Of a stretch of 64,000 nucleotides of DNA, positions 59,604-64,000 are shown piece after piece; positions within the stretch are counted from its first letter, which is position 1, and every line of letters starts with the position of its first letter. The stretch lies in the NCBI GenBank assembly GCA_910583965.1, contig CAJUAE010000008.1, positions 9,787-73,786 of the forward strand. The letters are read 5' to 3'. The notes beneath the pieces were generated by a model that ran no database searches, was not told the DNA's origin, and saw only the letters and a list, made by a program, of their open reading frames with translations. The translations under genes were made by a program, and so were the position numbers. This DNA comes from an uncultured Lachnospiraceae bacterium. GTDB taxonomy: Bacteria > Bacillota > Clostridia > Lachnospirales > Lachnospiraceae.

Positions 59604-60722
59604 ATGAAACGGATTGTTTTTCATTTGAATTGTCTGGAAAGAGGAGGCGCAGAACATGTGGTTGCTACGCTTTCTGGTCAGTTTGCAGCACATGGATATG
59701 AAGTTTATATTGCCACAGAATGGCAAGGAGAGGATGAGTATGAAATCCATCCACAAGTGAAACGTGTCCATGTAGGGCTTAATAAAAAGCAGGAGCAACA
59801 TAATCGCATTTTAAAGTTTGTGGATCGTATTATAAATCTTCGCCATTTCTTACAAAAAGTAAAACCAGACATTGTTATTGCTTTTGCGCGCAAGGCAAAT
59901 TATAGGGCGCTCACGGCGACAATTGGTATGAAAATGCCTGTGTTAATATCGGTACGTATCAATCCAATTGGATATTATGACTTTTGGTCGGACAAGATAC
60001 AGATACCACTTCTTTTTCGACGGGCGGCAGGTTGTGTATTTCAAACACCGCAACAGCGAGATTTTTTTCCAAAAGATGTGCGCAAAAATTCCAGAATTAT
60101 TTTAAATCCTATTGATGAAAGGTTTATTGGGAATGAGATGCCAAAAAAGCGGGAAAATGTCGTTGTGCATTCAGGGCGGTTGGTAGATTTTAAAAATCAG
60201 TGTTTGTTGGTTCGCGCGTTTGCAATGGTGCACCAAATTCATCCAGATTATATACTTAGAATCTATGGTCCAGATTCTTTTGACGGGACAAAACAACAGT
60301 TAGAAGAACTGATTTGTCGTCTTCACGCCGAAGAATATGTTCAATTGATGGGGAGTAGCAGTACCCTAGAAAAAGATATGCGCTGTGCAGCGTTGGCGGC
60401 GTTTGCATCTGACTATGAAGGGATGCCGAACGTGCTTTTAGAAGCGATGGCATTAGGGCTTCCGATTGTGTCAACAGATTGCCCGCCGGGAGGGCCGCGT
60501 ATGGTGATTAAGCACGAGGAGAATGGATTGCTTGTGCCTGTTGGGGATAAAAATGCTTTGGCGGCAGCGATAAATAGATTAATTGAAGACCGTAAGCTGG
60601 CGGAACAGCTTGGAAGAAATGCAGTAAAGATTGGACAGATGGCCTCTCCAGAACATATTTTTGGAGAATGGGAAGACTATATAAAACAAATTACAAGAAA
60701 CTATAGAGAAAGGACAAGGTAA
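59604..60722 (+). CDS. GT4 family glycosyltransferase (PglH/PglJ-like)
   Basis: A 372-residue GT-B enzyme. IVFHLNCLERGGAEHVVATL, FARKANYRALTA, VSGR-type HSGRLVDFKNQCLLVRAF, DYEGMPNVLLEAMALGLPIVSTDCPPGGP and ENGLLVPVGDKNAL follow the order of the Campylobacter PglH/PglJ GalNAc transferases. The protein at 62740 is clearly a paralogue (same closing STDCPxGGP and GLLVPVGD). ATG 59604 is 4 nt after the previous stop. Confidence 0.88.
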   Translation: MKRIVFHLNCLERGGAEHVVATLSGQFAAHGYEVYIATEWQGEDEYEIHPQVKRVHVGLNKKQEQHNRILKFVDRIINLRHFLQKVKPDIVIAFARKANYRALTATIGMKMPVLISVRINPIGYYDFWSDKIQIPLLFRRAAGCVFQTPQQRDFFPKDVRKNSRIILNPIDERFIGNEMPKKRENVVVHSGRLVDFKNQCLLVRAFAMVHQIHPDYILRIYGPDSFDGTKQQLEELICRLHAEEYVQLMGSSSTLEKDMRCAALAAFASDYEGMPNVLLEAMALGLPIVSTDCPPGGPRMVIKHEENGLLVPVGDKNALAAAINRLIEDRKLAEQLGRNAVKIGQMASPEHIFGEWEDYIKQITRNYRERTR

Positions 60723-60724
60723 AT

Positions 60725-62605
60725 ATGTGTGGAATATGTGGATTTATTTCCAAAAAAAGCATTACAATCGATCAGTTAAAACAGATGAATAATACCATGT
60801 ATCACCGAGGTCCGAATGACAGCGGTGAGGAGATTTTTGCCGCAAAAGGTGGCTATGAGGTCGGTTTGGCTCAGAGGCGTCTTTCCATTTTGGATTTGTC
60901 CATGCTTGGTCATCAACCAATGCATTCTTGTGATGATAGATTGGTAATTGCCTACAATGGGGAAATTTACAATTTCCAAGAACTTCGCGAAGAACTAAAA
61001 GCGTATCCTTTTCAATCTCAGTGTGATACAGAAGTGATTCTTGCTGCTTATCTACAATGGGGAATCGCATGTGTTGAACGGTTTCAGGGAATGTTTGCGA
61101 TTGCTCTTTATGATAAGAAGATAGAAACTCTTTTTCTTGTGCGTGACAGAATCGGTAAGAAACCATTATATTACTGGAAAGATGGCAGCAATCTGGTCTT
61201 TGCATCGGAGTTAAAACCAATTATGGAATATCCGGGGTTTCCCAAAAATATTCGCAAAGATGTGATAAAACGATATTTGTTTCAACAGTGCATTAATGAG
61301 CCAAATGCAGTGTTTGAGCATGTGTATAAAGTGGAACCCGGTCAGATTGTCCAGTTTGAAGCCGGTCAGATTTCAAAACATAAATATTGGGATATCGCGT
61401 CGGTATATCACACAAAAAAGCAGGAGCCGGTCGGTTCTTATAAACAGGCAAAAGAAGAACTAAAGGCAATTTTAAAAGACAGTGTCAAAAAGCGCATGAT
61501 TGCGGATGTGCCAGTGGGTGCTTTTTTGAGCGGAGGTTATGATTCTTCACTGGTCACAGCGATTGCGCAGGAAGTTAGTTTGGAGTCTGTCAAAACATAT
61601 TCTATTGGTTTTGAAGAAGACCGTTACAATGAGGCAAAATATGCAAGGGCAGTCGCCAAGCATCTCGGCACACAGCATACAGAGCTTTATATCGATGAGA
61701 AATCTATGTTTGATATGGTGGAGAGTATTCCAAAATATTATGATGAACCGTTTGCGGACAGTTCGCAGATTCCGTCTATGTTGGTGGCAGGGCTTGCTGC
61801 AAAAGATGTCACAGTTGTGCTTTCTGGTGATGGGGGAGATGAATTTTTCTGCGGATATAATATTTATGACAATGTGGCGCAGGCCCAAAAGTTGGATTTA
61901 CTGGGACGTATGACTTATAGTGTCTGTCAGTTTCCGCCGTTTCGCACGCTGGGGCTTTTGGAACGTCTTCCATTTCGCGTTCAAGTTGTGGCCGGAAATC
62001 ACGATGCAGAGACCAAGACACAGATTGGCGGAAGAACTTACATGAATGTGATTGAGCGAATGCTTCCAGAAAGTGGTGTGCCATTTAAGTTTCCAATAGA
62101 ATCAAAATATCAGGAAAATGATTGGCAGGCGCGCAGAATGCTGTTGGATGAGGAAACATATCTTCCGGGCGATATTCTATGTAAAGTGGACAGGGCTTCT
62201 ATGAAGTATTCTATTGAGGCGCGGTGTCCTATTCTTGACGTGAATGTGATGGAGTATTCCTACCGTCTGCCACATTCTTATAAATATGCAGATGGGGTAA
62301 AAAAACGTATTCTGAAAGATATCGCTTATGATTATATTCCAAGAGACTTGCTTGACCGGCCGAAAGTAGGATTTGGTGTGCCGCTTGACAAATGGATGCG
62401 GGGACCTTTAAGGGAAGCATTACAAGATATGTGCAGTGTGGCGTACTTGAAAAGACAGGGCATTTTTGATGCGCGGTATGTACATGCGTTTATCAGTGAG
62501 TATTTAAGAACTGGGGACCAAGGACCAGCCTCCGGCGCCAATTACTCTAAGGTGGCATGGGCATTTTTTGTATTTCAGCAGTGGTATAGGACTTATATTC
62601 ACTAG
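60725..62605 (+). CDS. AsnB-family glutamine amidotransferase (asparagine synthase-like)
   Basis: 626 residues. An N-terminal glutamine amidotransferase domain begins MCGICGF, so Cys2 becomes the nucleophile, with MYHRGPNDSGEE and AYNGEIYNFQ; the second half is the ATP-dependent synthetase with FLSGGYDSSLVTAI near residue 268, SGDGGDEFFCGYN and KVDRASMKYSIEARCP. All catalytic loops are intact. In glycan loci the family amidates uronic acids; with UDP-GalNAcA made here, GalNAcA amide is a likely product. Free asparagine synthesis cannot be excluded. Confidence 0.9.
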   Translation: MCGICGFISKKSITIDQLKQMNNTMYHRGPNDSGEEIFAAKGGYEVGLAQRRLSILDLSMLGHQPMHSCDDRLVIAYNGEIYNFQELREELKAYPFQSQCDTEVILAAYLQWGIACVERFQGMFAIALYDKKIETLFLVRDRIGKKPLYYWKDGSNLVFASELKPIMEYPGFPKNIRKDVIKRYLFQQCINEPNAVFEHVYKVEPGQIVQFEAGQISKHKYWDIASVYHTKKQEPVGSYKQAKEELKAILKDSVKKRMIADVPVGAFLSGGYDSSLVTAIAQEVSLESVKTYSIGFEEDRYNEAKYARAVAKHLGTQHTELYIDEKSMFDMVESIPKYYDEPFADSSQIPSMLVAGLAAKDVTVVLSGDGGDEFFCGYNIYDNVAQAQKLDLLGRMTYSVCQFPPFRTLGLLERLPFRVQVVAGNHDAETKTQIGGRTYMNVIERMLPESGVPFKFPIESKYQENDWQARRMLLDEETYLPGDILCKVDRASMKYSIEARCPILDVNVMEYSYRLPHSYKYADGVKKRILKDIAYDYIPRDLLDRPKVGFGVPLDKWMRGPLREALQDMCSVAYLKRQGIFDARYVHAFISEYLRTGDQGPASGANYSKVAWAFFVFQQWYRTYIH

Positions 62606-62739
62606 GAATTAGTATGAAAAATAAATTTTTCACACGGCAAATTTGTGCTTACGCATTGTGAACAGAGTTCACATTAAATTCGCAGATTTTGGTAAGAATG
62701 GAGATTTATATGCACTAAGTTTAAACTGGGGTTTTATCT
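62606..62739. promoter_or_regulatory. Spacer with TGTGAAC palindrome
   Basis: TGTGAAC-AGA-GTTCACA (62657-62673) is a perfect 7-bp inverted repeat of operator size. Upstream, TTTTCACAC and TTTGTGCTTACGCATTGTG resemble the start of the 150-bp repeat of 36365. No good -35/-10 pair seen. Confidence 0.45.
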
Positions 62740-63822
62740 ATGAAGAAAATTATTTTATTTATCAGTTCACTACAAAAAGGTGGATCTGAGCGGGTCATGG
62801 TAAATCTTGCAGAATATTTTTTGGAACAGAATTATGATGTGATTCTTGTGACCCAATATAAAAGAGAAAAGGAGTATTGTATTTCTTCCAAAATACATCG
62901 AGTATACTCAGAACCAGATGAATCTATGCTTTGCCACGGACGAATCCGAAATTTTTGTGTTCGATTTCGCACACTGAGAAATTTGTGGAAAACATATAAA
63001 CCAGATGTGATTTTATCGTTTCTTGGAAAAAATAATTTAATGGCAGTGGTGGCGGCAGCATTTTTGCCAATAAAAGTGGCTGTCTCTGTGCGAGGGGAAC
63101 CGACTATGGAGTATGAAGGAAAGTTAATGCAATTTATTGCAAAAACTGTTTTTCGATTTGCAGATGGGGTGATTCTTCAGACAGAACAGGCTGGCCAATT
63201 TTTTCCAAAAGTAGTGAGACGAAAAAGTGTTATTTTACCTAATCCACTCAATCCGCAATTTACGCAGAGAAAAGTCTGTGCGGACAGAGAGGACCTGATA
63301 GTGGCAGCGGGCAGACTTGATGAAAATAAAAATCACACAATGCTGATTCATGCGTTTGGTAAGATTGCGGATGAGTATCCGACCGTAAAATTGATAATTT
63401 ATGGAGAAGGAGAACTTCGCACAAAACTGGAAATGTTAATTGCTGAGAAAGGGTTGACAGATAGAATTTCTATGCCAGGGAATGTAAATGATATTGCGGA
63501 CAGGATTGGCAAGGCAAGGATTTTTACATTGACTTCGAATACAGAGGGGATGCCAAATTCTATTATGGAGGCGATGGCGCTTGGGATTCCTGTGATTGCT
63601 ACAGATTGTCCATGCGGCGGACCAGCAGCGTTGATTGAGCAGGGGGTCAATGGGTTGCTTGTGCCTGTTGGAGATGCCTTTGCACTTGCGGATGCGTTCC
63701 GCAGAATCTTTGAAGACAGGGAGTTTGAACAGAAATTGCGGGAGAATGCACGCAGAATTACAAAGACACTGGCACCAGAACAGGTGAACAAACAATGGGA
63801 AGACTATCTCAATCAATTATAG
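62740..63822 (+). CDS. GT4 family glycosyltransferase (PglH/PglJ-like), paralogue
   Basis: 360-residue GT-B enzyme with ILFISSLQKGGSERVMVNLA, FLGKNNLMAVVA, VSVRGEPTMEY, AAGRLDENKNHTMLIHAF, NTEGMPNSIMEAMALGIPVIATDCPCGGP and a GLLVPVGDAFALADAF end. It is closely related to the 59604 protein and is likely to add another GalNAc-like sugar. It is the last gene of the locus and is followed by a terminator 9 nt downstream. Confidence 0.9.
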   Translation: MKKIILFISSLQKGGSERVMVNLAEYFLEQNYDVILVTQYKREKEYCISSKIHRVYSEPDESMLCHGRIRNFCVRFRTLRNLWKTYKPDVILSFLGKNNLMAVVAAAFLPIKVAVSVRGEPTMEYEGKLMQFIAKTVFRFADGVILQTEQAGQFFPKVVRRKSVILPNPLNPQFTQRKVCADREDLIVAAGRLDENKNHTMLIHAFGKIADEYPTVKLIIYGEGELRTKLEMLIAEKGLTDRISMPGNVNDIADRIGKARIFTLTSNTEGMPNSIMEAMALGIPVIATDCPCGGPAALIEQGVNGLLVPVGDAFALADAFRRIFEDREFEQKLRENARRITKTLAPEQVNKQWEDYLNQL

Positions 63823-63830
63823 AACGAATA

Positions 63831-63857
63831 AAAAAGGACTCTATGGAGTTCTTTTTT
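63831..63857 (+). terminator. Terminator closing the glycan locus
   Basis: AAAAAGGACTC pairs with GAGTTCTTTTT (one G-T pair) around TATG, with a following T run. The arms are A- and T-rich on opposite sides, so it could also work on the minus strand. Confidence 0.85.
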
Positions 63858-63872
63858 TATGCGCAGACCCGT

Positions 63873-63942
63873 GCAGAGGAAATAAGCCGCTAAGGCGGCG
63901 CACGGTTCGCGCGGTGAGTAGGGGAGGTAACCTTCCCTACTC
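63873..63942 (+). repeat. Composite hairpin element, second copy
   Basis: 63873-63902 matches 24151-24180 in 26 of 30 bases (stem GCCGC-TAA-GGCGGC here). GAGTAGGGGAGG-TAA-CCTTCCCTACTC follows at 63916-63942 and then CGATT, as at 24225. It leads directly into the 54-bp locus-edge repeat. Confidence 0.75.
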
Positions 63943-63946
63943 GATT

Positions 63947-64000
63947 GCACACGGGCACCCAAGTGAAATTTGTCATCAAACCGATTTATCGGTTCGCTGA
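63947..64000 (+). repeat. 54-bp locus-edge repeat, copy 2 (may run past window)
   Basis: Same sequence as 4448-4501 with one G/A change, starting GCACACGGGCACCCAAGTGA. It ends at the window edge, so its full length is not known. Confidence 0.85.

Overview
The window looks like the chromosome of a low-GC, spore-lineage Firmicute, most likely a Lachnospiraceae-type Clostridium. The grounds are the cdaA-cdaR-glmM-HPr block, a Spo0A-type DNA-binding domain, strong GGAGG ribosome sites, GTG/TTG starts, and EpsG- and AsnB-type exopolysaccharide genes. All recognised genes lie on the plus strand. I saw no rRNA, tRNA, CRISPR array, phage gene or transposase gene.

Left end (1-4445): a housekeeping operon holding a membrane protein, diadenylate cyclase cdaA, its regulator cdaR, glmM and an HPr-like protein, closed by a hairpin terminator. 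The rest (about 4.6-63.8 kb) is one very large glycan locus. Nucleotide-sugar and early genes (4.6-8.0 kb) make L-rhamnose (last step only) and GDP-L-fucose, followed by a free-standing Spo0A C-terminal domain that may regulate the locus. An exopolysaccharide block (8.0-22.4 kb) holds glycosyltransferases, a WbaP-like initiating transferase, a Wzz-like protein with a degenerate kinase domain, an EpsG polymerase, a sialyltransferase-like GT52 protein and an ABC flippase. Next come an MBOAT/SGNH O-acylation pair (22.6-25.8 kb) and a complete pseudaminic acid operon (25.8-33.3 kb: pseB, pseC, pseF, pseI, pseH, a formyltransferase, a PIG-L deacetylase, pseG).

The right half holds an acyltransferase-3/GT-C fusion, a wecE-led Fuc4N module with an ArnC-like transferase (36.8-41.6 kb), a 900-residue O-antigen-ligase-family protein, a bacillosamine-like module (PglF-, PglE- and PglC-like) with an ATP-grasp enzyme where PglD would be expected, a UDP-GalNAcA pair (TviB/TviC-like), a DUF2334 deacetylase, a FemAB-like protein, several GT4 enzymes, two related polytopic membrane proteins, and an AsnB-family amidotransferase. 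Two initiating transferases, three DegT aminotransferases and four GT-C-like membrane proteins suggest at least two separate surface glycans, or one glycan plus protein glycosylation, rich in amino, acylated and amidated sugars.

Spacers hold a striking set of short repeats: a perfect 150-bp tandem duplication, small hairpin cassettes placed just before genes, GAGTAG...CTACTC stem-loops, two homologous leaders with possible promoters, and a 54-bp sequence found at both edges of the glycan locus. Functions are assigned from recalled family motifs only; no search was run.
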